A stretch of DNA of 24,281 nucleotides, from the IMG/VR virus record IMGVR_UViG_3300050821_008073, positions 1 through 24,281 of that record; one strand, given 5' to 3'. Shown piece after piece: positions 7,289 through 13,452 of this stretch (its first letter is position 1; the number at the start of each line of letters is the position of its first letter). Both the position numbers and the translations under genes were made by a program. Origin of the DNA: a virus. Under the pieces are notes generated by a model, which worked only from the letters and a program-made list of their open reading frames with translations, had not been told where the DNA came from and made no database searches.

Positions 7289-7465
7289 ATGGCAGATCCA
7301 GCAGACTTCGCGAACGTGCCGCCCAGCCAGCCGAATGCGTACGGTCCAGGCCAGCCAGTGTCAGCCGAGGAGTTCGCCCGTTGGGTGCGACTTGGTGGCT
7401 GGGCGCCGAAAGGGTGGGAGTCGCAGAGCGGCCCACCGAGGCCGCTGAAGCCTGCCGGTGACTGA
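7289..7465 (+). CDS. Small hypothetical phage protein
   Basis: This is a 58-residue, proline-rich protein (MADPADFANVPPSQPNAYGP...). The ATG follows the helicase stop as TGACATG, the same junction seen at 1523 and 1890. The central EEFARWVRLGGWAPKGWES could form a short helix. The next gene begins at a GTG eight bases before its stop. No function can be assigned, and its reality rests on its tight placement in the operon. Confidence 0.65.
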   Translation: MADPADFANVPPSQPNAYGPGQPVSAEEFARWVRLGGWAPKGWESQSGPPRPLKPAGD

Positions 7466-8195
7466 CCGTCCGCTCGCCATCGACCTCTACTGCGGGCTCG
7501 GCGGCTGGGCCTCGGGCCTGCTCGCCGAGGGCTACGATGTGATCGGCTTCGACATCGAGCGCCACGTCTACGGCGAGCACCGATACCCCGCCACGCTGGT
7601 GTTACAGGACGTGCTGACGCTGCACGGTCGCCAGTTCAAGGACGCGGCGCTGATCGTCGCCTCGCCGCCATGCCAGGCCTATAGCTACCGCGCGATGCCG
7701 TGGAAGCGGGCCAAGGCGCTGCCGCCGCCCGACAATACGCTGTTCGAGGCGTGCTTTCGCATCCAGCGCGAGGCTTGCGAGGCGGCTGGGCGCCGCATTC
7801 CGTTGGTGGTCGAAAACGTGCGCGGCGCTCAGCCTTGGGTGGGTCGGTCGCGCTGGAACTTTGGTAGTTTCCACCTTTGGGGCGATGTGCCGGCGCTCAT
7901 GCCGCCGAGAGGAACCCTTCCCGCGAAGCGCGCAATGGATGACCTCAAGTACGGACAGCGGAAACTGGTCCATGCGCACCTGCCGGTAGGGAACGGGCCG
8001 CTTGGACGCAACGACGGAACCGAGGGCACCAAGCAGCCCGGCCTCCCTGGCGTGCTCTGGTTCGACCAAGGTGCGGCCTCTTTCGCGTCCAAATCTCCCG
8101 CGCGCAAAGCCGCCAGCGCCATGATCGCCAAGATACCGCTCCCGCTCGCCCGGTGGATCGGCCGCGCTTGGTATCCGCTGAGGGACGCCGCATGA
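7458..8195 (+). CDS. C5-cytosine DNA methyltransferase
   Basis: This is a 245-residue protein with the C5-methyltransferase motifs in order: motif I DLYCGLGG (9-16, SAM binding), motif IV SPPCQ (69-73, Cys72 being the expected nucleophile) and motif VI VVENV (117-121). It transfers methyl groups to cytosine C5. It is short for the family, which often exceeds 300 residues, so the target-recognition region after residue 125 is compact and specificity cannot be inferred. The GTG start at 7458 overlaps the preceding gene by eight bases and the next ATG overlaps its stop. This is the second DNA methyltransferase of the operon and again has no restriction partner, which is typical of phage anti-restriction or regulatory use. 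Confidence 0.9.
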   Translation: MTDRPLAIDLYCGLGGWASGLLAEGYDVIGFDIERHVYGEHRYPATLVLQDVLTLHGRQFKDAALIVASPPCQAYSYRAMPWKRAKALPPPDNTLFEACFRIQREACEAAGRRIPLVVENVRGAQPWVGRSRWNFGSFHLWGDVPALMPPRGTLPAKRAMDDLKYGQRKLVHAHLPVGNGPLGRNDGTEGTKQPGLPGVLWFDQGAASFASKSPARKAASAMIAKIPLPLARWIGRAWYPLRDAA

Positions 8196-8416
8196 AGGTC
8201 CGCACCTGGGGCGACCCGTGCCACGACTGCGGCTCCTATCATGGCGAGACGCGGTTTCCTCGCGGTCGGCGCCCGATCGGTCAGCCTCGCCTCTGCTGCG
8301 ATTGCCTGGTCGAGCGTGCGCGCGTGGCCCGGCGGGATGCGGTCGCCGGTTCACTAACGCTTAACCCCCGCACGATAACGGCCCGCCACTGGTTGACAGG
8401 GCGAGCCGCTCCGTGA
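8192..8416 (+). CDS. Small Cys-pair (zinc-ribbon-like) protein
   Basis: This is a 74-residue basic protein starting MKVRTWGDPCHDCGSYHGET. A CxxC pair (CHDC) is followed some 24 residues later by CCDC, a four-cysteine arrangement that could hold zinc. The tail is rich in Arg. The ATG overlaps the TGA of the C5-methyltransferase (ATGA). It is the last gene of the early rightward run before the 540-bp structured block. I do not recognise a named family. Confidence 0.7.
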   Translation: MKVRTWGDPCHDCGSYHGETRFPRGRRPIGQPRLCCDCLVERARVARRDAVAGSLTLNPRTITARHWLTGRAAP

Positions 8417-8956
8417 GATTTTCGATCTCGACGCGCCGGCAGGATTACAGTCCTCCGACGCTCCGCTCGCCGCCGCGAGCAGCAGGTGTCAGTTGCATAT
8501 AGCGACTCGGGCCTGCGTTCAATCCCCGCGGCTGTGACGTGCGCGTGAAGGCCTGCCGGTCTCATCGGGCTATCGCTACGTCCGGATCGGTAGGAAGCAA
8601 CTGCGTAGGAGAGGCCCGCAGAGCGCGGACGCCCAGACTGGCCGGCAACGGTTGGCACCAGGGGCGGCGGGAGTCGGATGCAACGGCTATCAGGCCGCGC
8701 CGGTCGCCATGCCCGCGCGCCACGCCGTCCCGACGCAAGCGGGGTGTCTACGTCGGCGGGGAGCACTCCCGTCGGCTGCCAGGGTGGGGCGCGGCTCCCT
8801 TCGGGAAGTGCTCTCTGGCAACGGTCGGCGGGAATTGGCGCAGGCCGTTCCCAAGGCCGACTGTTGCCAGAAGCCAAAACGCTCACCGCTTGGGAAGTTG
8901 AGACTTTGAAGGGAAGAAGAAGATAGCCTTCCTCTGAGGTACGGGAGCATTCCGAC
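8417..8956. other. Gene-free, hairpin-rich block (possible structured RNA or origin)
   Basis: No convincing gene lies in these 540 bp. The open frames present (for example 8539-8901 plus) are Arg/Gly/Ser-rich with no domain or ribosome site. The block is dense in inverted repeats: GCTCGC-cgcc-GCGAGC at 8465-8480, GAGCACTCCC (8761-8770) with GGGAAGTGCTC (8803-8813), and a 15-bp pair at 8815-8829/8856-8870. GANTC sites occur at 8504 and 8671. A weak promoter-like TTGAGA (8898-8903) precedes the next gene. It may be a structured RNA, an origin or a decayed gene. The sequence alone does not decide. Confidence 0.45.
8761..8870. repeat. Two adjacent long inverted repeats
   Basis: The first pair is GAGCACTCCC (8761-8770) and GGGAAGTGCTC (8803-8813), complementary except for one bulged base. 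The second pair is CTGGCAACGGTCGGC (8815-8829) and GCCGACTGTTGCCAG (8856-8870), complementary at 14 of 15 positions. An inner GGGAA (8830-8834)/TTCCC (8848-8852) extends the second stem. TGCCAG at 8777-8782 could alternatively pair with CTGGCA at 8815-8820, so two folds compete. No T-run follows, so these are not simple terminators. Confidence 0.6.
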
Positions 8957-9562
8957 ATGAAAGTGACCGACAAGCGAACGCGAATCGCCGAGGACTGGCA
9001 GCCGAGCGCGCGGTGCGCGGCATTTGCTCGCGACCTCGGCCTTGAGCCGGCCCAACTGGTCGGCCCGTTCGTCGACCACCATCTGGCGAAAGGCAGCCTC
9101 ATGGCTGATTGGGACGCGGCATGGCGGACCTGGTGCAGAAACGATGTGAAGTTTGCGCAGCGCCGTGCGCCCGGGCTGGCGTTGTTCGCTGTGGTCAAGG
9201 GCGGCCAGCCAGCGCCGACTGACGACCCGTATGGCGCCCGGGCATGGGCCGCGACCCTACCGGACGCGACAGCGCAGGACGGCAAGTGGTGGCTCGGCGG
9301 CTTCACCGGCCACGGCATCGACGCGGCGGGCTGGGCTTGCGACGTGTGCGACGCTGCAGGCATGGACCCGAGCCGAGTCGCCGGCGGCCTGGCGATCGTG
9401 GCGGAATGGCTGCGGGCGAACAAATCGCCATATTGGATCGAGGACCTGATCAAACGGTCGCGCAAGCCGGCCGGCGGGGTCAAATCGCTGGAGTACTTCC
9501 GCCAACCAGTCGCCGACGCTGGAGCGAAGCTGGAAGCGGATCGGCAGGAGGCGTTGCTGTGA
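8957..9562 (+). CDS. DnaT/replication-protein-O-like protein
   Basis: This is a 201-residue protein. Residues ~13-63 (EDWQPSARCAAFARDLGLE... FVDHHLAKG... ADWDAAWRTWCRND) match the W-P-x...A...G-x...F-x-D-x...G...DW-x-AWRxW pattern of the DnaT/replication-O C-terminal domain, which binds single-stranded DNA and partners in helicase loading. The rest (DPYGARAWAATLP... KWWLGGFTG) is not recognised. The ATG at 8957 has GGGAG some eleven bases upstream. It is the first gene after the structured block, and the next gene overlaps its stop by GTGA. A role as primosome or helicase-loader partner of the phage DnaB is an inference from the domain and context. Confidence 0.8.
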   Translation: MKVTDKRTRIAEDWQPSARCAAFARDLGLEPAQLVGPFVDHHLAKGSLMADWDAAWRTWCRNDVKFAQRRAPGLALFAVVKGGQPAPTDDPYGARAWAATLPDATAQDGKWWLGGFTGHGIDAAGWACDVCDAAGMDPSRVAGGLAIVAEWLRANKSPYWIEDLIKRSRKPAGGVKSLEYFRQPVADAGAKLEADRQEALL

Positions 9563-10422
9563 GCGCCGTCTTGGCCTGCACGCGAGTCGACGGCAGCCGC
9601 GACCGTCCCGCAGCCGAGCCCGGCGGCTGTGAATGCGAGGAATGCGGCTGCGTGTTCATCGGCGCCGCATGGGATAGGCTCTGCGGTGCATGTGCATTCC
9701 CAGCAGGAGGACCGACGATGTTGGAAGGCAAGCTACTGGACGCGGACGAACGCAAGCGGCTGGAGGACGCGGTACACCGCACCGGCTGGTCATGGGTCAG
9801 CTTCGGGGAGAGGTTCGACCTGACGATCAGCCAGGCGCTGGCGGTGCGCAAGGGCAAGCGGCAGTGGCCGGTCCGGCTGACGGAGTATGTCGAAGCGGTC
9901 GCGGACGCAGTCGAGTCGGTGCCGGTACCGGCTCCGCAGGGGCAGGAGGAGATTGCGGTGGGTGTAACGCCGAGGGTGATCGTCGATACGCTGGGTGAGC
10001 CGATTGGAGGGCCGTACGTTCCGATCACCCAGGGCTATTCGCCGCCGGGTGGTTACGTGGCAACAGGCGAGAATGCCAAGCGCCTTTTGGCAGAGATGGA
10101 TCGGTCCGACCCCACGCGGCTTCTATCGGTCGCCGATGTCGCTGGCGCGCTCGCCGACATCTTCATGTCAGCCGATGCCAGGGGAGACGAGGCCGTTCAG
10201 GCTGCGGTGGATGCGGCGGTGGAGCGGCTGGGGATAGAGCCGGAGGTGGTGGAGGCGATACGGGAACGGCAGCAGGCTGCGGTGGACGCGGCTGAGACGG
10301 AGGCAATGCTGGCGGATCAGGGAGCGGATCCGGCTCAGGGCTATCGGTCGCCGCCGCAGTCTCGGCAGCCAGGCGCTCTGACAGGAGTCTCGCCTTTTCC
10401 TCACGACGGGCCTTCCGGGTAG
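9559..10422 (+). CDS. Cys-rich/helical hypothetical protein with a second internal start
   Basis: From the GTG at 9559 (GTGA overlap with the DnaT-like gene) this encodes 287 residues. The first ~50 carry six cysteines in a ribbon-like pattern (CECEECGC and CGAC). The remainder is helical, with TGWSWVSFGERFDLTISQAL near residues 71-90 that could be an HTH, and an Ala/Glu-rich C-terminus. An in-frame ATG at 9718 has a strong AGGAGG eight bases upstream, so a shorter product lacking the Cys module may also be made. The last 260 bases are antisense to the gene at 10163-10747. The family is not recognised. Confidence 0.65.
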   Translation: MSAVLACTRVDGSRDRPAAEPGGCECEECGCVFIGAAWDRLCGACAFPAGGPTMLEGKLLDADERKRLEDAVHRTGWSWVSFGERFDLTISQALAVRKGKRQWPVRLTEYVEAVADAVESVPVPAPQGQEEIAVGVTPRVIVDTLGEPIGGPYVPITQGYSPPGGYVATGENAKRLLAEMDRSDPTRLLSVADVAGALADIFMSADARGDEAVQAAVDAAVERLGIEPEVVEAIRERQQAAVDAAETEAMLADQGADPAQGYRSPPQSRQPGALTGVSPFPHDGPSG

Positions 10423-10747
10423 CCTCGATCACGAATTTAGGCGGCCGCCAAGCCTCGGGGTCGTAGTAGCCGGTCAGCTCGTCCATCAGCCCCGGGTGGC
10501 GCTCGAACAGCCACAGGACGCGCAGCAGCCAAGACTGAGGCTCGGTCTGGCGCTGCCCCATGCCGAACCAGCGGTAGACGGTATCGGCATCCAGTCCGAG
10601 CAGCTTGGATAGGCGAAAGGGCGTGACGGCTAGGCGTTCGATCGCAGCTTTCGCGCGCTCTGACCGGGGTGTGACCAGCGGATCGCGCCATCGCCTGCGG
10701 CCGCGGGCGGGCTCGGGGAATACCGATCGCTTCGGCTTGCGGGCCAT
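10163..10747 (-). CDS. HTH protein with proline-rich tail
   Basis: This is a 194-residue protein. A basic N-terminus (MARKPKRSVFPEPARGRRRW) leads into a helix-turn-helix at about 42-62 (TPFRLSKLLGLDADTVYRWF), followed by a helix with several Trp and Leu. From about residue 135 the protein is almost entirely Pro/Ala, and this part lies antisense to the end of the plus-strand gene at 9559-10422. The tail may be genuine or may be read-through of non-selected sequence. The ATG overlaps the stop of the upstream gene (TGATG). It is the last gene of the leftward operon beginning at 13452. DNA binding is inferred from the HTH, and the target is unknown. Confidence 0.7.
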   Translation of the reverse strand: MARKPKRSVFPEPARGRRRWRDPLVTPRSERAKAAIERLAVTPFRLSKLLGLDADTVYRWFGMGQRQTEPQSWLLRVLWLFERHPGLMDELTGYYDPEAWRPPKFVIEATRKARREEKARLLSERLAAETAAATDSPEPDPLPDPPALPPSQPRPPQPAAVPVSPPPPPALSPAAPPPHPPQPERPRLPWHRLT

Positions 10748-11034
10748 CAGTGAGCGGGGCCGGTTTTTTCTATCGGTCGCTTCCAGCGTCGAACCATGGC
10801 CAGAATCTCCCGATACCTCTCCAAGTCGGCGCGCTCCTCTGGGCCAAGGGCAGACAGTTCAGCCGCGCTCGCAGGTTGCCAGCCGTGCGCATGCATGACG
10901 CTGAACGCACCGCAGTTGACGCACAGGGACCAATCGCCCGGCTCAGGGACGCGCCCGCCGCCGTCGAATGAGCTGTCCGTGTCCAGCAGATGGCCGCAGG
11001 CGTCGCACAGGCGCGGCGGGGAAGGGGTGCTCAC
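10747..11034 (-). CDS. Phage zinc-ribbon protein
   Basis: This is a 95-residue protein from a GTG at 11034, which overlaps the upstream TGA (GTGA). CDAC (residues ~10-13) and CVNC (~38-41) bracket a PEPGDWSLC segment. Small phage zinc-ribbon proteins of the C..C...P.PGD.s.C..C...E type are common and of unknown function. A charged helix (ERADLERYREILAMVRRWKR) follows. The frame is open to 11139, but that extension would cover two tiny membrane-protein genes, so the coupled GTG is preferred. Confidence 0.75.
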   Translation of the reverse strand: MSTPSPPRLCDACGHLLDTDSSFDGGGRVPEPGDWSLCVNCGAFSVMHAHGWQPASAAELSALGPEERADLERYREILAMVRRWKRPIEKTGPAH

Positions 11035-11123
11035 GGCTCGGGGCCCGTCCAGGCCAGCATCAGCACGAAAGCCGCCCAGGCGCCCAGCGTGGCGCAGGCG
11101 ACGGCCAGCAGGATGATGGTCAT
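11031..11123 (-). CDS. Micro-membrane protein (30 aa)
   Basis: This is a 30-residue open frame (MTIILLAVACATLGAWAAFV...WTGPEP) that is nearly all hydrophobic and forms one predicted transmembrane helix with a short acidic tail. It is too short for routine gene finders. The ATG overlaps the stop of the gene upstream (ATGA), and its stop overlaps the GTG of the zinc-ribbon gene. Both junctions are the coupling type used throughout this genome, which is the main support. The function is unknown. Confidence 0.6.
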   Translation of the reverse strand: MTIILLAVACATLGAWAAFVLMLAWTGPEP

Positions 11124-11266
11124 CGGTGTCCGTCTCCACGATTGGCGCGGCCCAGCACGATCAGGACCGCGAGGCTTGCGAGAAAGGCCCAGCCGCGACG
11201 CCAGCCCAGGGCACGCAATGCCCAGAAGGTCAGCGCCGCGGCCAGGACGGCCAGGAGCCAGGTCAT
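11120..11266 (-). CDS. Small two-helix membrane protein (48 aa)
   Basis: This is a 48-residue protein. A hydrophobic helix (MTWLLAVLAAALTFWALRAL) is followed by a basic turn (GWRRGW), a second hydrophobic helix (AFLASLAVLIVLG) and a charged tail. It overlaps its upstream and downstream neighbours by ATGA. Two helices with a tight basic loop would suit a hairpin in the inner membrane. Holin-like behaviour is conceivable, but nothing specific shows it. The longer open frame to 11518 is rejected because it would bury two other coupled genes. Confidence 0.6.
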   Translation of the reverse strand: MTWLLAVLAAALTFWALRALGWRRGWAFLASLAVLIVLGRANRGDGHR

Positions 11267-11364
11267 AGCCCGACCGACTCGGCCATGATCGCCAGCACCG
11301 GCAGAAGCGCCGGGAGTGCCAGGATCAGACCGAGTGCCAGGATTGCCCAGGTGTGGCGGGTCAT
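11263..11364 (-). CDS. Micro-membrane protein (33 aa)
   Basis: This is a 33-residue protein (MTRHTWAILALGLILALPAL...MAESVGL) with one predicted transmembrane helix and a short charged N-terminus. It is joined by ATGA overlaps to the 101-residue protein upstream and the 48-residue membrane protein downstream. With its two neighbours it forms a run of three tiny membrane-protein genes in 334 bp. No family is recognised. Confidence 0.6.
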   Translation of the reverse strand: MTRHTWAILALGLILALPALLPVLAIMAESVGL

Positions 11365-11666
11365 GCGCCGGCCAGCGTGCCGAAGCCCAGCTTGCGACGG
11401 CGATCGGCCTGCGAGGCCTCGAGGTACTCTGGCTGTGACCATGCGCGTTCGTTGGCCTCCATCGCGGCGCAAATGACCGTCGGCTCGTTTCCGTCCATGA
11501 TGGAGCGGCTGGCACCATGCTGCGGGCCCTGCACCTCCCAGTGGCCAGCCGCGGTGATCACGGCGGATATGCCGCCCGGGTAGTCGCGCCGCGCGCTGCC
11601 GGGTCCGATCAGGCGCCAACCATTGCGCTTCAAAGCCTCGGCGTCGCGTGAGTGAATTTCAACCAT
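11361..11666 (-). CDS. Hypothetical phage protein
   Basis: This is a 101-residue protein starting MVEIHSRDAEALKRNGWRL. AAGGA about ten bases before the ATG supports 11666 over an in-frame start at 11732. A mixed strand/helix N-terminal half (GGISAVITAAGHWEVQGPQH) is followed by a charged C-terminal helix. It is the first of a tightly overlapping five-gene run after a 91-bp gap that contains two palindromes. No family is recognised. Confidence 0.7.
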   Translation of the reverse strand: MVEIHSRDAEALKRNGWRLIGPGSARRDYPGGISAVITAAGHWEVQGPQHGASRSIMDGNEPTVICAAMEANERAWSQPEYLEASQADRRRKLGFGTLAGA

Positions 11667-11702
11667 GATCCTGTCCTTTCGTAGTTGCCCGGTCCCCCCG
11701 GG

Positions 11703-11738
11703 TGTGGCGTCGCCACAATGCCGACCTGGCAAGCCAGG
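11703..11738. promoter_or_regulatory. Two back-to-back palindromes downstream of the DUF932 gene
   Basis: TGTGGCG-T-CGCCACA (11703-11717) is a perfect 7-1-7 palindrome. CCTGGC-AA-GCCAGG (11725-11738) is a perfect 6-2-6 palindrome. They fill the 91-bp gap between the DUF932 stop and the next gene of the leftward operon. There is no T-run, so they look more like protein-binding or RNA-processing sites than a terminator. GTCGCC (11709-11714) can also pair with GGCGAC (11738-11743), giving an alternative larger fold. Confidence 0.5.
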
Positions 11739-11757
11739 GCGACACAGTGGGGGCGCG

Positions 11758-12627
11758 TCAGGCCGCGTTTTTCAGTGCCGCCATGTGTTCCGAAAGCATC
11801 CAGAGCGCGCGGTTGAGCCGTACGTCCCCGTCGATGTTCTTGACCTCGCGAGTCGTCGTGCGCCGCTGGCGATTGTTCGCATCCCGTCCCCAGGCCGACA
11901 GTCCGCCCCGGATCACATTCTCCTGGATGACGTTGTGGGTCAGCCAAAGCGACTCGCCCCGATCTTCCGACCGGCGCACGCGCAGAAGCTGGTCAGGCGT
12001 GATCGCCGTGTCCGTCTCGCCCTCGGGATCCCCGAACCGCAGCACATGCGCGGCTTGCGCCATGATCTGCCGATCGTCACGCGACAGGCTGACACCCGCC
12101 CAGGTCTGCGCCGCTTCGATTGCCCGCCGACTTTCCTCGATGACCGTATAGCTGCCCTCGATCACCTTCGAGACCACATCGCCCTTATGCGCCACGGTCA
12201 CGCTGCCGATCTCGCGGTCGGAAACCATCATGCCGTTGAGGCAGACCAGCCGCATCAGGCCGGCCATCACCTTGTAGGCACTCGTCCCGTCATGGCTGTT
12301 GACCACAACCACCTCGGGATACAGCCCGCCAATCTCGCGCGCGACTGGCTCCGTCCCGGCCGGCCGGAACCGGATCAGGTGCTTGGTAAACTCCGCCTTC
12401 CCGGCAATCCGGCTGCCACCCTGCTTCGCCATGACCGGCTCGAAGCCCTCGCGGCGCATCCCGGCAACCACATCGGCCGTGGGGATGTAGCTGTACCGAT
12501 CTGTCCGGCTTTCGTGGCGCTCAGTCGCAAAGATGGACGGCGCGCGACGGCGCAACTCGTCGTCGTCCAACGGTCCGCCGTTCAATGACGAGCGCGACAT
12601 CGAAGCAAAGCGATTCGAGATGTACAT
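11758..12627 (-). CDS. DUF932 phage/plasmid-like protein
   Basis: This is a 289-residue protein beginning MYISNRFASMSRSSLNGGPL. The sequence matches the DUF932 family found on phages and plasmids: the SYIPTADVVAGMRREGFEP segment, PEVVVVNSHDGTSAYKVMAG, LMRLVCLNGMMVSD and a long C-terminal helical part. The function is not established. Neighbourhoods elsewhere suggest a link to recombination or plasmid maintenance. The ATG at 12627 has AGGA about ten bases upstream, and an in-frame start at 12768 is less likely. It sits mid-operon with gaps of about 91 bp on both sides, each holding a perfect palindrome, so it may be expressed separately from its neighbours. Confidence 0.88.
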   Translation of the reverse strand: MYISNRFASMSRSSLNGGPLDDDELRRRAPSIFATERHESRTDRYSYIPTADVVAGMRREGFEPVMAKQGGSRIAGKAEFTKHLIRFRPAGTEPVAREIGGLYPEVVVVNSHDGTSAYKVMAGLMRLVCLNGMMVSDREIGSVTVAHKGDVVSKVIEGSYTVIEESRRAIEAAQTWAGVSLSRDDRQIMAQAAHVLRFGDPEGETDTAITPDQLLRVRRSEDRGESLWLTHNVIQENVIRGGLSAWGRDANNRQRRTTTREVKNIDGDVRLNRALWMLSEHMAALKNAA

Positions 12628-12668
12628 TGTCCAAGGTCCTTTCGAGAGTCCGCGCCGTCCCGCGGCGC

Positions 12669-12683
12669 CATGCCGGCGGCATG
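12669..12683. promoter_or_regulatory. Palindrome upstream of the DUF932 gene
   Basis: CATGCCG-G-CGGCATG is a perfect 7-1-7 palindrome 42 bases upstream of the DUF932 start in the leftward direction. The architecture (odd centre, 15 bp) is the same as that of the palindrome downstream of this gene at 11703-11717, although the bases differ. An operator role is inferred from symmetry and position only. Confidence 0.4.
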
Positions 12684-12718
12684 AGGAGGCAGTCGAAGCT
12701 GACTCCCTATGCTGCCAG

Positions 12719-12931
12719 TCAATCGTCCGCGTAGCAGGCGAACCGCAGGCCAGTGACATCGCCGGCATTGACGCGATCCCGGGCCGTCTCCGCTTCCGTC
12801 CGCGTAGACCGGCTATCGAGCGACTCGATCACCGAAGCCGTCCCAGCGCCCGCGTACCGTCGCAACCGATAGACGCAAATCGGCCGCATCTCGGCGTCAT
12901 GTGTCGGGCTGGCTGTCACTTGGTAGGCCAT
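12719..12931 (-). CDS. Hypothetical phage protein
   Basis: This is a 70-residue protein (MAYQVTASPTHDAEMRPICV...) with two cysteines, a predicted strand-helix-strand pattern and an acidic end (ACYADD). GAGGGGGGA about nine bases before the ATG at 12931 supports this start over the longer frame to 13060, which would overlap the preceding gene. It is third in the leftward operon. No family is recognised. Confidence 0.65.
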   Translation of the reverse strand: MAYQVTASPTHDAEMRPICVYRLRRYAGAGTASVIESLDSRSTRTEAETARDRVNAGDVTGLRFACYADD

Positions 12932-12945
12932 GATCTGATCCCCCC

Positions 12946-13209
12946 TCAGTAGCCGCGAATGACTACGTCGGCGCCGAGCATCCGTTCGATATCGCGGATC
13001 GCCAGACTCCAAGTCGCAAACGGACCGGACGAAAAGGACCGAGCGGTATCCCAGTACCATCCAGCCTTGTCCTGCGCGTCCGCCAATGTCCGTACGCCAG
13101 GCCAGCGCGCGTCCACAATGTCCTGCGCGGTGATCCGATAGACCGTCGCGCCGCTGCGCTTGCTCGCAGCCAGCATGTCAGCAATCGGCGCCGATACGTT
13201 GCTTGCCAT
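12946..13209 (-). CDS. Hypothetical phage protein
   Basis: This is an 87-residue soluble protein beginning MASNVSAPIADMLAASKRSG, with a likely helical N-terminus, a central WYWDTARSFSSGPFATWS segment and a C-terminal helix/strand ending VVIRGY. Short gaps of 9-15 bases separate it from the genes on either side, which fits co-transcription. No domain is recognised, and no function can be proposed. Confidence 0.65.
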   Translation of the reverse strand: MASNVSAPIADMLAASKRSGATVYRITAQDIVDARWPGVRTLADAQDKAGWYWDTARSFSSGPFATWSLAIRDIERMLGADVVIRGY

Positions 13210-13218
13210 GTCCGCCCC

Positions 13219-13452
13219 CTATGCCGCGCGCCGGATCATGGCCTGGCGCAGTTCCTCGGCTCGGATCACCGCAATCCAGCGCGCGCAATGAACAATATCA
13301 GGCCCCGAGGCCAGCCAGCCCGGACGCGCCGGGATCACCGGCTCGCGCATCGTCTCGCGAGCCCAGCGGCGGTGCATGGCCAGTCGACGCTGAGGCCAGC
13401 CACGAACAAGCAAGCGCATCTGTGTCGTTGTCGTGCGTGGTGTACGTGTCAT
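13219..13452 (-). CDS. Hypothetical Arg-rich protein, first gene of leftward operon
   Basis: This is a 77-residue strongly basic protein (MTRTPRTTTTQMRLLVRGWP...). AAGGGA about nine bases upstream of the ATG supports 13452. It follows the candidate promoter/operator at 13497-13519, so its transcript should have a short leader of about 40 bases. The basic charge suggests contact with nucleic acid, but no motif is recognised. Overlapping plus-strand frames in this interval look like shadows. Confidence 0.6.
   Translation of the reverse strand: MTRTPRTTTTQMRLLVRGWPQRRLAMHRRWARETMREPVIPARPGWLASGPDIVHCARWIAVIRAEELRQAMIRRAA

Noticed and set aside
5072-8195. Restriction-modification system around the two methyltransferases.
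   Set aside because: No adjacent gene shows a restriction nuclease motif. The HNH and RusA proteins belong to other families.
8399-8471. tRNA-like outline: GGCGAGC and GCTCGCC form a 7-bp end stem over 72 bases, with internal hairpins GAGAT-tttcg-ATCTC and AGGA-ttacag-TCCT.
   Set aside because: The anticodon-like loop has six bases, there is no proper D arm or T arm on either strand, and the part after the putative anticodon arm is too short. Treated as general secondary structure.
8516-8535. GTTCAATCCCCGC resembles the T-loop end of a tRNA and could be an attachment-site core.
   Set aside because: The 5' half of the T stem is missing, no integrase gene is present and no second copy is seen in the window.
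8417-8956. Group I or group II intron, tmRNA or RNase P RNA.
   Set aside because: None of the conserved core sequences of these RNAs could be recognised, and no intron-encoded protein is present.
8281-9483. Long minus-strand open frame of 400 codons across the structured block.
   Set aside because: It is Arg/Pro/Ser-rich without any domain, lies antisense to the DnaT-like gene, and is typical of GC-rich shadow frames.
11665-12588. Plus-strand frame of 307 codons antisense to the DUF932 gene.
   Set aside because: The DUF932 protein is clearly conserved on the opposite strand. The plus frame has no recognisable content or ribosome site.
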